DNA from: Alistipes sp. ZOR0009
GTDB taxonomy: Bacteria > Bacteroidota > Bacteroidia > Bacteroidales > ZOR0009
Assembly: GCF_000798815.1 (NCBI RefSeq)
Contig: NZ_JTLD01000119.1
Coordinates: forward strand, 141,438-205,437
Direction: 5' to 3'
Length of the DNA: 64,000 nt
This document shows, one piece after another, positions 36,861 to 45,414 of the stretch; position 1 is the first letter of the stretch; each line of letters starts with the position of its first letter. A model generated the notes under the pieces. The model saw only the letters and a program-made list of their open reading frames with translations. It did not search any database and was not told where the DNA came from. Made by a program: the position numbers and the translations under genes.

Positions 36861-37112
36861 GCGTTGCATGCGTCTCCCTTTCTTCTGTAGGATCTGTTTC
36901 TGCTTTAGGCCGTTTAATGCGAGGTATTCCTAATAAAGGAGACGCGAGCATCGCGTCTCTACAAGTTTGATTATGCGTGGCTTGTAGAGACGCATTGCAT
37001 GCGTCTCCCTTTTTTCGGCAGGATCTGTTTCTGCTTTAGGCCGTTTAATGCGAGGTATTCCCAATAAAGGAGACGCGAGCATCGCGTCTCTACATGCTTG
37101 ATTATACGTTGC
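36861..37112. repeat. 131-bp tandem duplication with palindromic (REP-like) ends
   Basis: Two nearly identical copies are offset by exactly 131 bases (36861 and 36992). Each carries GCGAGCATCGC-type hairpins (GAGACGCGA-GCA-TCGCGTCTC at 36939-36959 and 37070-37090). A second palindrome, GAGACGCA-TTGCA-TGCGTCTC, is at 36987-37007. A 45-base core starting GGATCTGTTTCTGC separates the palindromes. No gene lies in this 378-base gap. It resembles dispersed REP/BIME or MITE-type elements. Confidence 0.8.
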
Positions 37113-37135
37113 CACGCCTGCATCTACTGCTGCTG

Positions 37136-38353
37136 CTATCTTGTTAGTGGCTGCTTTTCCGTGTTATACAGAAATTCTTTTATCTGAATGTCTGTTTGAT
37201 TTTCCTTTAGAAGCTCCTCGCGTACCTGCTGGTAGTAGGCAAGGGCGTTGGTTCTATCTCCTTTAAGGTCGTAGCAGAAGCCAATGGTGCGGAGGCTGTA
37301 GTAGTTGGGAAACTCTTTGGTTTTGGCGTCAGATGCAAGATCCTTCTTACAGTATTTGATAGCCTCGTCGTAGTTCCCGTTAAGGAAATGGTACCAACCC
37401 CATTCGTAGGGAAGCCTAGAACAGGTGGGGAGATCTTTACTCCACTTATCCAGCGTAATCTTTACTAGTGGGAGATTGGCGAGGTTGATAATCTTGAAGT
37501 TGAAGTCCATGTTCATTCCATGCACAAGGGGAAGAAGGGCGTAGAAGTAGTACTGTTCAATTTTTGTGGAATCTACGTTGGTATAGTATAGCTTGGGTGA
37601 CTCCTTTTCGAGAAGGTTGGCAAAATCGAACTTGGGGAGTTGCCCTAGCTGGTTTAGCTGAACCACCTCGCAATGCTCCTCGTTGGCAAAGGCATCGTCT
37701 ACAAAGCTCTTATGCTCGCCCCCGGTAAGTACTACCACCCGCTTGGCCTTATACTTGGCAATGCTTGCTTTAATGTTGTTGCACATCTTAGCGTTTCGCG
37801 TAACGGCATGCAGGTTAAAGGGGCTATCGCCAAACACGGAAATTGATATCCGGTAGTTTTCGCGGTTAACGTTGTTATACTCCTGCCCATTCCAGAAGTT
37901 GATGTCGAGCTCCTTGTTTTGGTAGGGGTTGCCATACTTGCTGCTAAAGTTCTTCAGCAGCTCGCTGTTTTGTTCGAGCGAGTCGGCCTTTTTGATAAGA
38001 AGCTGGTAGGCTTCAAGCTTACCTAGCGAGTCTCGTTCAGCGCGGTCGTCGTTTTTATCGTCCCACCAGTCTATGGGCGCAACGGCTATCTTATTGATGT
38101 CGCCGTAGGCAGTTGCCAGCATCATCTCGCGGAGGTAGGGCTCGGTTCTAAACTCTTGAGGGCGTATTTCCACGCAAATAAGGTCGGGCTTAAAGGCGGC
38201 AACGGCAGCCATCATGTCGGCGAACGAATACTTGGAGGTGCTATGACCATTGTGTATGGTTCCAAGTGTAAGCACCTTAGTTTTGGCGCTTTTGCCACAA
38301 AAGGCGGTAAATCCTATCGCCACTAGTAGCGATAGCAGAAGAATCTTTTTCAT
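37136..38353 (-). CDS. Secreted TIKI/TraB-fold protein with C-terminal TPR-like repeats
   Basis: This 405-aa protein has a signal peptide (1-19). The first 260 residues fit the TIKI superfamily (TraB, GumN, EreA, ChaN): VLTLGTIHNGHS near residue 27, FKPDLICVEIRPQEF near 54 and RNAKMCNNI...VVVLTGGEHKSF near 187-215. These are the conserved G-x-x-H and E motifs thought to bind metal. Residues about 310-400 look like TPR repeats (GNYDEAIKYCKKDL, GDRTNALAYYQQV). Family members include peptidases and esterases. The target here is unknown. Confidence 0.65.
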   Translation of the reverse strand: MKKILLLSLLVAIGFTAFCGKSAKTKVLTLGTIHNGHSTSKYSFADMMAAVAAFKPDLICVEIRPQEFRTEPYLREMMLATAYGDINKIAVAPIDWWDDKNDDRAERDSLGKLEAYQLLIKKADSLEQNSELLKNFSSKYGNPYQNKELDINFWNGQEYNNVNRENYRISISVFGDSPFNLHAVTRNAKMCNNIKASIAKYKAKRVVVLTGGEHKSFVDDAFANEEHCEVVQLNQLGQLPKFDFANLLEKESPKLYYTNVDSTKIEQYYFYALLPLVHGMNMDFNFKIINLANLPLVKITLDKWSKDLPTCSRLPYEWGWYHFLNGNYDEAIKYCKKDLASDAKTKEFPNYYSLRTIGFCYDLKGDRTNALAYYQQVREELLKENQTDIQIKEFLYNTEKQPLTR

Positions 38354-38525
38354 TGTTGATAATATTTACTGGTTATAGTTTAGTATATGCTAGACGATGA
38401 AATTGGAAAAATATTACACGCTAGCGAGTTTTTTTTCTTTTGGTCGTTGCTTTCGTGCTGCTACGCTTTGTTTGGTGTATTGCGGAAATTTAGGTTTTGC
38501 TTTTTTAAGGTTTATCGGCTGGGTT

Positions 38526-38567
38526 AAAAAGAAGAACCCCCAACCAACATGATAGTCGGCTAGGGGT
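38526..38567 (-). terminator. Terminator of the small acidic protein gene
   Basis: A 13-pair stem with three G-T pairs (ACCCCTAGCCGAC on the minus strand) has a six-base loop and a T-rich tail. It lies 53 bases past the stop of the gene at 38620-39105. Confidence 0.7.
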
Positions 38568-38619
38568 GCTGCGTTTAGTCAAAATATCGTTTTCGGGGGT
38601 AATGCTACCTCCTTCATGC

Positions 38620-39105
38620 TTAGTCGATAAAGGTTTTGATACGCTCGCTCTTGATGTCGGCAGGATCGTTGCTTTCGTGAAGGTAGATTAGGCCATCCCA
38701 AGCACGCTTCGATTTTGCGCCCATCCAGTTGTCAAAAGCCTTGTGGTAGTCGATCTGCTCCATGTCGCAGCCGTTTTGTATACCTTCAAGAATACCGGTA
38801 ACGATAAGCTCCTTGGTATCTTGCGATGGGTTTTGGAATGCTTGCTCAATTCTGTCGAAAAGCTCGTATAGCAGTCCGGTATCGTCGCTGCGGTACTTTT
38901 CGATGATATAGTCTACCACGGTGATAATGTCTACAAGGTCTTGGCGATTCTCTGCGTAAGAGCCTTCGTACTCCTCTTCAATCGTGTTTTCCCAGTAAGC
39001 TTTAAGCTCAGAATTGGCGTTTACAATGAGGTTAATAGCCTCATCAACGGTGGTCTTCCCCTCTTCGTTCACTTCCTCTAAAAACTCGCGTTCTTGTTCT
39101 TGCAT
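38620..39105 (-). CDS. Small acidic helical protein of unknown function
   Basis: This 161-aa protein is strongly acidic and almost entirely helical by composition, with no signal peptide. The segment FDRIEQAFQNPSQDTKELIVTGILEGIQN recalls DUF7674-type cytoplasmic proteins that are often found near toxin loci, but I am not certain of the family. It is a single gene with its own terminator. Its codon use is like that of its neighbours. Confidence 0.6.
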   Translation of the reverse strand: MQEQEREFLEEVNEEGKTTVDEAINLIVNANSELKAYWENTIEEEYEGSYAENRQDLVDIITVVDYIIEKYRSDDTGLLYELFDRIEQAFQNPSQDTKELIVTGILEGIQNGCDMEQIDYHKAFDNWMGAKSKRAWDGLIYLHESNDPADIKSERIKTFID

Positions 39106-39400
39106 GGTAGTTTTTCGCTTTATATTTTGCTCAAAAATACTAAAACATTGTAGAAAATTTGGCGACCGAAAGGAGGCTAATTTGCTAAAGTTTCATATAG
39201 AAAATGGTTGGGCTTAGCTGCTAACTAGTTACTCGGGGCAAAAATAGTCCCCTTTCTGCATTATTTTTTGGGCTTGCCGAAAACTCAGTCCAAAGATTCT
39301 GGCAATAATTCTGGCTCTTTGCGTTTCTTTTTTGTTAGGAGTGTGGGGCTTGCTCCATCTCTCGATTTTTAGGGAAGTATTAGCAGTAAAACGACTCGAG

Positions 39401-40858
39401 ATGAAAGCCATTAATAGTTTTCAGGTAAGATTCTGGGTGCTTTTTTTGTTGGCAATACCAGCTCTGTCTCATGCTCAGTATGCCGATAGGTATGAACGGG
39501 TGGTATTTGATACCACTAAAAAGGAGGTTCGCTACGCGCCTCTTTCCGATCCTTTTCGTAATGAACCGTTGGAAAATAGCTTTCAGCGAATTACCACCAG
39601 CCGGGCATTTCAGATATCCTACATTCCTATCGGGCTATTTACTTTTTCGGCCTTAGCCTCTAAAAGCGACGACTACGTGCACTCGGCTCGTAACTATAAC
39701 GTTCCTAACTTTAGCTACCGATACGACGATTATCTGCAGTATGCACCGGGTGTTTTAACCTACGGATTAAAGGCCTTAGGCGTTGACGGGCGTAGCTCGT
39801 GGGGGCGATTGGCTACGTCTACCGCTTTTTCGAGCGTTGTTATGGGAATTACTGTAAACACCCTAAAAGGAAGCGTGAGTAAAAGGCGCCCCGATGGTTC
39901 CGCCAACAACTCCTTCCCTTCGGGGCATACCACCATGGCCTTTATGATGGCCACTTGGCTGCATAAGGAGTATGGCGTTACCCGTAGTCCTTTATATAGC
40001 ATCTTTGGATATGCCACTGCAACATCAATTGCGATGGGGAGGGTTATGAACAACAAGCACTGGCTTTCGGATGTGGTTGCGGGTGCCGGATTGGGCATTT
40101 TGTCTACGAATCTGGGTTACTATTTTGGAGATTTGATTTATCGGGATAAAGGAATATCGAGTAGGGCTATTAACCAAGCTTTACCGCCCACCGATTTCAG
40201 GCCTAGCTTTTGGAATATCAGCTCGGGCTACTCCATCCTGAATAGCCTTATAGAGCTGGATAAGGGAACGAACATAACGCTAAATCCCGGTTTTTGCGTA
40301 AGCACCGAAGGCGCATGGTTTTTAAATTCTTACGTAGGCTTGGGCGCAAAATTTTCTGTAAATACCAGCACGTTGAGTCTCAACCAGTCTTCTTTTTTAG
40401 AGAATCAGCCACTTTTTAAGGATCAGGTAGACTACATTCAACCTGGTAGCATGTCGGTGGTGCACTTTTTTGTGGGTCCCTATTTCTCTTATCCTATATC
40501 CCGTAGGTTTTATTTAAATACTAAGCTTATTGGAGGGTATGCATCCTCTTCGGCTTCGGAGATTGTTTTTGTAAAGAAGATAGCCGATGCAGCAGGTAAT
40601 CCCGAAAAGGTGGTTGGCTACAAATCTAAAAAGGACAGCCATTGGGGTTTTGAGACAGGTGTTGCAGCGGTGACGATGGTTTCTCGTAGTATGGGACTTC
40701 GTTTTTTTGCAGATTATTCGGTAAGCGTTGCTCGTCCTCGTTACGCTCAAATACTAGATATTAATGCGGGTATTCCATCTTACTCTCCGTTTAAAGATAG
40801 CCACGATGCTACTCAGAACTTGGTAGTGGGAATTGGGATTAACGCTTTCTTTGATTAG
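39401..40858 (+). CDS. PAP2 phosphatase with C-terminal beta-barrel-like domain
   Basis: This 485-aa protein has a signal peptide (1-26; MKAINSFQVRFWVLF, start at 39401, although the frame is open 23 codons upstream). The PAP2 domain (about 75-245) has all three phosphatase motifs: KGSVSKRRP, PSGHTTMAF and GRVMNNKHWLSDVVAG. The C-terminal 220 residues are alternating beta strand (YVGLGAKFSVNTS, GLRFFADYSVSVARP) and look like an outer-membrane barrel. It would dephosphorylate a lipid phosphate, such as lipid A or an undecaprenyl or phosphatidyl phosphate, in the periplasm. The substrate is unknown. Confidence 0.8.
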   Translation: MKAINSFQVRFWVLFLLAIPALSHAQYADRYERVVFDTTKKEVRYAPLSDPFRNEPLENSFQRITTSRAFQISYIPIGLFTFSALASKSDDYVHSARNYNVPNFSYRYDDYLQYAPGVLTYGLKALGVDGRSSWGRLATSTAFSSVVMGITVNTLKGSVSKRRPDGSANNSFPSGHTTMAFMMATWLHKEYGVTRSPLYSIFGYATATSIAMGRVMNNKHWLSDVVAGAGLGILSTNLGYYFGDLIYRDKGISSRAINQALPPTDFRPSFWNISSGYSILNSLIELDKGTNITLNPGFCVSTEGAWFLNSYVGLGAKFSVNTSTLSLNQSSFLENQPLFKDQVDYIQPGSMSVVHFFVGPYFSYPISRRFYLNTKLIGGYASSSASEIVFVKKIADAAGNPEKVVGYKSKKDSHWGFETGVAAVTMVSRSMGLRFFADYSVSVARPRYAQILDINAGIPSYSPFKDSHDATQNLVVGIGINAFFD

Positions 40859-40873
40859 CATACTAAAAGAAAT

Positions 40874-40896
40874 AGAGCGAGCCAGCGGCTCGCTCT
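40874..40896. terminator. Bidirectional terminator
   Basis: AGAGCGAGCC pairs with GGCTCGCTCT around the loop AGC. It lies between the convergent PAP2 and DUF5686 genes. Confidence 0.75.
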
Positions 40897-40904
40897 TGCT
40901 TATG

Positions 40905-43280
40905 CTAGAAGTCGAACTCCATTTTAAGCTTATATGCCAGCGTTTTATCTATTGGCTTGTCCACGGCATCGCCGTAGGCGGCAAACACGCCCGCGCCAAA
41001 TCCAAGATAGAAAACGTTGAATACCTTTTGGCGTAGCACGTTTCCAATAATAATCCCCGACTCAAAGTAGCCTTTCCGCATATCCTTTACATCGAGCATG
41101 TCGAAATCTTTGAGGCTAGCGAGCTCAGACCAACCTGCTGCCTGAAAGAGGGAGACGGTTGGCTTGAATTTCTTGGAGTTGTAAAGGAGCGAGCTTAGAT
41201 CGTAGTAAAGGAATAGGTTGGCGTATCTATCGGAGGCATACTCGAAAGGTTTGGCGCAGTTAAATGAGTTGGAAACAAGAAACGGGAAGTAGCCCGTGTT
41301 GGTTCCGTTAGCCCCAAAGAGAAGGGAGTAGGGGGTATCTCCTTTAAGGGCACCTCCCAGCGCAGTGATTCGAAGGATACCTGCTTTCCTTATTTTAAAT
41401 GCCTTGAACACTCCACCTTCGACGCTTAGGTAGCTGTAATCGCCAGCAAGCGTCTTTATCCCCTTTCTGATGTTAAGCCCCACAACGGGATAGTCTTGGG
41501 TGTCGAAGAAGGAGAGGTTAAAAAAGCGGGTTTCCTTTTCTTTTAATCCCAACCGGAGGTTTAGGCTGATCTCTGCGTTGTTACTCCAATGCTCTTGCTG
41601 CTGCACGCCTTTATAGAGGTAGCTGTACATTGGCGCAAAGTGTTGGTATGTAGCGGCCACCTTGTAGTCGATGTCCCAAGTGCGCGAGCTTACACCTATT
41701 TTGTGCTCCTCTACCTTATCGGCCCTATTAAGCAAAAAGCGATTTATAAAGCTGCTTCTTCGGTCGTCTACAAGGAAGATGGAGGTGGGCATCTCTAGGT
41801 CTTTTTTGTAGGCGTAGGTAAAGGAGGTTATGTGATCTTTGTGCGGATAGAGGGCTAGGTAGCCTCCGTACTTCCACTCCGCATCTTTTGTTCCATAGGC
41901 AAAGTAACCCCCTACTTTGAAGTAGTTGCTAATGGTTCTGTTGGTTTCGAGTCCTAAGCCCAACCGATGTTTTTCGTACTCGTTGGTGCTGTATAGCGAT
42001 TTGATTGGCATGCATAGCGGACCAATAGGTAGCAGCCCCTGTCCAAAATATTCTATCCACGATTGTATGTTATCTAGGTTGCGCTTCTGGGCAATAACCT
42101 TATCCATGCGGAGGTAGGTAGAGGAGTCTTTGCGAGTAAGCGGGGTAGGCCTGTGCTCTTCGATGGTTTTGTAGGCTTTATCGGCGCTATCGGCAAGGGT
42201 GATGGTACTTTTCGTAACTTTTGATGGTGTGCGGGCTATGCTTACATCGTATACGCTTCCTATTCCCTCGTAGTAGGTATCCCCGTAGTTGGGCGGATAG
42301 TTTTTCAGCTCGTAGCGGTAGCGGTATTCGTCGGGGAACCATTTTCCTTTTTTGATGCTGTAGTGCTGCTCTATTTTTACATTTACTCCTGAGTTTATAG
42401 CGCGCTCTGCAACTACGTTCTGTATAGCCCATCCTTGGGTGCTAATGTGGATAAAACCTTTGAAACCTTCGAAGTTGGTGTTTCGTCGCGGGGTAAATTC
42501 AATGACGAAGGTGCTATCTTTTCCGGTAATGATGGTGTCTTTGATTTGGAAGAAGTAGTTCTTAGTACTATTAGCACTTATCGGGTTAAGCAGCTGCTTG
42601 TTGAATAGAGGGATGTAGGTGTTGTAAAAATGGAAGGGTTGGAAGATGGAGTTGGTGAGGGCAAAAAGAGGGTGCTTAAAGCCACTTACCCTGTTTGCAA
42701 TAACCGTTTCCTTCGACTTGTCTTTGTAGCTGTAGCTTTTATCTACCACCGATTCGGTAATCATGAGGTTGGTTGTATCCATCAAAGATTTTAGGCGGAC
42801 AGCATTTTTATTCTTTAGAAAGGGATCAATCCCAATGGTTGTCTTATTGTATATTCTGCAGGTGTAAGATGGATTTTCGTCTGGATTATTAAGCGGTATG
42901 TTGGCTATGGCGTTGCGAATAATTCGGTGAGCGGGATTTTCGGTTGGGTAAACGGTTACTTCGTTTATGGAGAAGGTTGATGGTGTTAGGAGTATCTCGT
43001 TGTTGGCAGCGTCGCGTCTAAGTGTCGAAATCGGGACAACTTTGGTCTCATACCCCATGTAGCTTACTATTAGCTGTTGGTCTTTTTCGGAAACGGAGAG
43101 GACGAACTGTCCGTTAAGCCGAGTTGTTGTACCTTTCGTATTTTGCTTATCAATAACGATGGTAGCAAAGGGGAGTGGCTTGCTGTTGCTACCATCTTTA
43201 ACAACGCCTTCTAATCTGTTTTGAGAAAAGGAGAGAAGAGAAATACATAGTAGAACGGAGAGGGTTATGAGAAATTTCAT
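40905..43280 (-). CDS. DUF5686 outer-membrane protein with carboxypeptidase-regulatory domain
   Basis: This protein is about 791 aa. The ATG at 43280 starts the signal peptide (MKFLITLSVLLCISLLSFSQ); the frame extends 27 codons upstream without a better start. Residues 22-105 form a carboxypeptidase-regulatory-like domain (LEGVVKDGSNSKPLPFATIVI). The DUF5686 region follows, with a large barrel ending in LAYKLKMEFDF, a terminal Phe typical of barrels. The family is frequent in Bacteroidetes and has no established role. It is transcribed alone. Confidence 0.82.
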   Translation of the reverse strand: MKFLITLSVLLCISLLSFSQNRLEGVVKDGSNSKPLPFATIVIDKQNTKGTTTRLNGQFVLSVSEKDQQLIVSYMGYETKVVPISTLRRDAANNEILLTPSTFSINEVTVYPTENPAHRIIRNAIANIPLNNPDENPSYTCRIYNKTTIGIDPFLKNKNAVRLKSLMDTTNLMITESVVDKSYSYKDKSKETVIANRVSGFKHPLFALTNSIFQPFHFYNTYIPLFNKQLLNPISANSTKNYFFQIKDTIITGKDSTFVIEFTPRRNTNFEGFKGFIHISTQGWAIQNVVAERAINSGVNVKIEQHYSIKKGKWFPDEYRYRYELKNYPPNYGDTYYEGIGSVYDVSIARTPSKVTKSTITLADSADKAYKTIEEHRPTPLTRKDSSTYLRMDKVIAQKRNLDNIQSWIEYFGQGLLPIGPLCMPIKSLYSTNEYEKHRLGLGLETNRTISNYFKVGGYFAYGTKDAEWKYGGYLALYPHKDHITSFTYAYKKDLEMPTSIFLVDDRRSSFINRFLLNRADKVEEHKIGVSSRTWDIDYKVAATYQHFAPMYSYLYKGVQQQEHWSNNAEISLNLRLGLKEKETRFFNLSFFDTQDYPVVGLNIRKGIKTLAGDYSYLSVEGGVFKAFKIRKAGILRITALGGALKGDTPYSLLFGANGTNTGYFPFLVSNSFNCAKPFEYASDRYANLFLYYDLSSLLYNSKKFKPTVSLFQAAGWSELASLKDFDMLDVKDMRKGYFESGIIIGNVLRQKVFNVFYLGFGAGVFAAYGDAVDKPIDKTLAYKLKMEFDF

Positions 43281-43429
43281 TTGTATATTTTTACTATTAT
43301 GAGCTGTAAAAATATACATTTTACAAACATGTGAAATATGGATGCTGTTTTTTATAGCCAATAGTTGTTACTGGCGGTTTTACCGCTTAAAAGCAGTTTC
43401 TACTTGTTTTATAAATTGTTGCTCGGAGG

Positions 43430-43828
43430 CTAAAGGTTAGTAGATGATATTGATACCAGCATCCACTTTCCCTTAATTCTTTTGAAGGTGCAAATGTTTT
43501 GGAAGCCGCTGTTGGGGATAAAAACTGTCTGGGTTACGGTTTCCTTTCCAACCGTTAGCTTCTTTTGGTACCTCTCCCCGTTAATAATGGTGTCTTTGGG
43601 GATGGTGTAGATTACGTTCCACCTTTCGGCGGGGATCTGAATGCTGCTAATGCCGCTTGGTGTCTCATCCTTTTGTGCAAGAGGAAACTTCACCCGGCTT
43701 CGTTGGAAGTTGCTGTCACTATAAAAACGCTTATAAAAGAGATTAAAATCTTCCTTATAATCCTTTTTCAGGGGCGTACAGCCAATTCCAACTACCAAAA
43801 TAAGGAGTAGAGCCTTAACCTTTCCCAT
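43430..43828 (-). CDS. DUF4348-type lipoprotein
   Basis: This protein is about 132 aa. The ATG at 43828 begins a lipoprotein signal (MGKVKALLLILVVGIGC, lipobox Cys at 17); two earlier in-frame ATG codons would put charged residues before it. The mature part contains FNLFYKRFYSDSNFQRSRVKFPL, the characteristic pattern of DUF4348, followed by beta strands to WMLVSISSTNL. The function is unknown. It is a single gene on the minus strand, downstream of marC. Confidence 0.7.
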   Translation of the reverse strand: MGKVKALLLILVVGIGCTPLKKDYKEDFNLFYKRFYSDSNFQRSRVKFPLAQKDETPSGISSIQIPAERWNVIYTIPKDTIINGERYQKKLTVGKETVTQTVFIPNSGFQNICTFKRIKGKWMLVSISSTNL

Positions 43829-43915
43829 GATGTTGACTTTTATCATAACTTCATCCTTCAATTTACGAATAAGATGCGACAAATGCCAACCGAGAAAGGT
43901 TATATCTCCATGCGA

Positions 43916-44563
43916 TTATTTTACTAAGAACTGGAGCATGTCCGTAACAATGGGGCGTAAACCGCTAAAGAAAAACTCTACGGCAATTACCATCACAATT
44001 AATCCCATAAGTCGCATCATCACGTTGTTGCCCGTTTCTCCTAGCACCTTTACGATTTTTGAAGAGCTGTATAGAATGATGTAGGTGAGGAGCATTACCA
44101 CAGTTAGCGTAAGTATAAGTACCAGCTTGTGGCTAATGCTATGGGCATCTTCCATAAGAACGATGGCATTTGTTATGGCGCCTGGTCCGCAAATCATGGG
44201 TATGGCAAGCGGTGTAATTGCTATGTTGTTGACATACGATTTCACCTCCGAGTCTTTTATTTTGGTGCTGGTAAGGCGGGCGTTTAGCATGTCTAGTCCC
44301 ATCATGAAGAATATAACGCCGCCCACAATCCGGAAGCTGTTGACAGAAATACCGAAGAACTTAAAAAGTAGCTGTCCGGAGAAGGCGAAAGCAAGAATGG
44401 TGATCATTGCCGCTACGGTTGCCTTTTTTGCCGTACGCGTTCTATCTACATCGCTAAGGGTCGATGTCATGGTCATGAAGATGGTCATTATCCCTAGCGG
44501 ATTTATCAGTGTAAAAAAGGAGGTGAAGCACAGAAGCCCAAATCCAAGAAGTTCGCCAATCAT
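43916..44563 (-). CDS. MarC family integral membrane protein
   Basis: This 215-aa protein has six membrane segments and MarC/UPF0056 landmarks: FFTLINPLGIMTIFMTMT at residues 16-33 and PLAIPMICGPGAITNAIVLM near 117-136. The two NP-x-G / GPGAI half-motifs reflect the internal duplication of this family. MarC was once linked to multidrug resistance, but its function is not settled. It is divergent from the TetR gene of the efflux operon. Confidence 0.88.
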   Translation of the reverse strand: MIGELLGFGLLCFTSFFTLINPLGIMTIFMTMTSTLSDVDRTRTAKKATVAAMITILAFAFSGQLLFKFFGISVNSFRIVGGVIFFMMGLDMLNARLTSTKIKDSEVKSYVNNIAITPLAIPMICGPGAITNAIVLMEDAHSISHKLVLILTLTVVMLLTYIILYSSSKIVKVLGETGNNVMMRLMGLIVMVIAVEFFFSGLRPIVTDMLQFLVK

Positions 44564-44686
44564 TTAATTCGAATTAGTAGTGTTTATTATGCAAAATAGT
44601 GACAATATTTTGGGCTTGGTGAAAGAAATGCATTCTCTTTAAATAAGATTAAGCTCTATTTAAATGAATAATAGGTGATGTCGTTG

Positions 44687-44694
44687 TAATTTTG
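44687..44694 (+). promoter_or_regulatory. -7 promoter box of the TetR-efflux operon
   Basis: TAATTTTG matches the TAnnTTTG consensus, 39 bases before the TetR start. The -33 element is not clear. Confidence 0.45.
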
Positions 44695-44717
44695 ACCCGT
44701 TAAATGAAATGGTCAAA
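44691..44717. promoter_or_regulatory. Candidate TetR operator
   Basis: TTTGACC (44691-44697) and GGTCAAA (44711-44717) form a perfect 7-bp inverted repeat with a 13-base spacer. It overlaps the -7 box and lies 16 bases before the TetR ATG. Its placement fits autorepression by the TetR protein encoded next to it. No second copy is seen before the emrA-like gene. Confidence 0.5.
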
Positions 44718-44733
44718 TAGTTAGTAGCGTAAT

Positions 44734-45351
44734 ATGGTTCTTGTAACGCATCAAGGCGATAACTCAGATAGGTTGAATGCCATACTAGAAGCGGCGCAGC
44801 GGCGCTTTGGCATGTACGGATACGATAAGGTTACGGTTAGTGAAATTGCGGCCGACTTAAGTCTTTCAAAAGCTTCGATATACTACTATTTTCAGGATAA
44901 GCCGCAGCTTTTTGCCGCTGTGGTAGAGAAGGAGCATTTCCAGTTTGTGGAGTTGGTAAATGAGCAAATCGATCTTTTGGAGGATCCCCGAGATATGCTG
45001 TCGGTCTATTTGGATGTAAACGTGGAGCACTTTAGAAAGATGCTAAACCTTACTCGGCTAAAGCATTCCGACTATACCAACAAGCAGATGTATATCGATA
45101 TTGTATCCCGATTCCGGCAACGGGAGGCAGAGATTATTCGTCGAATCCTTCAGAAGGGAGTTGATTCTGGCTTTTTCCGGATAGATGATCCAGAAAAGGT
45201 TGCTCATCTATTTTTGGATCTGCTAAAAGGGTTGCGGAAAATAAGCATCGGGTATAGGGATATCATTTATTTGGATGATGAAGAATTTCAGGGACTTGTT
45301 GTGAAACTGAAGCTTTTTGTCTCCATTTTTATAAAAGGAATAAGTGTGTAA
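44734..45351 (+). CDS. TetR family transcriptional regulator
   Basis: This 205-aa protein has an N-terminal helix-turn-helix at about 13-60 (LNAILEAAQRRFGMYGYDKV, EIAADLSLSKASIYYYFQDK). The YYYF-x-x-K recognition end is typical of TetR. The C-terminal helical part would bind an inducer. It is the first gene before an EmrA-EmrB-TolC set, so it probably represses the pump until a substrate is present. A palindrome overlapping its promoter is a plausible operator. Confidence 0.9.
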   Translation: MVLVTHQGDNSDRLNAILEAAQRRFGMYGYDKVTVSEIAADLSLSKASIYYYFQDKPQLFAAVVEKEHFQFVELVNEQIDLLEDPRDMLSVYLDVNVEHFRKMLNLTRLKHSDYTNKQMYIDIVSRFRQREAEIIRRILQKGVDSGFFRIDDPEKVAHLFLDLLKGLRKISIGYRDIIYLDDEEFQGLVVKLKLFVSIFIKGISV

Positions 45352-45414
45352 CACCACATATTAAAAGAGAGTTGCAATTTTATAAAGTAGCTAGTTAATT
45401 AATAAAAGAGGTAG

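Noticed and set aside
44085-44567. 160-codon frame antisense to marC
   Set aside because: MarC motifs on the minus strand are clear; the antisense frame has no family features.
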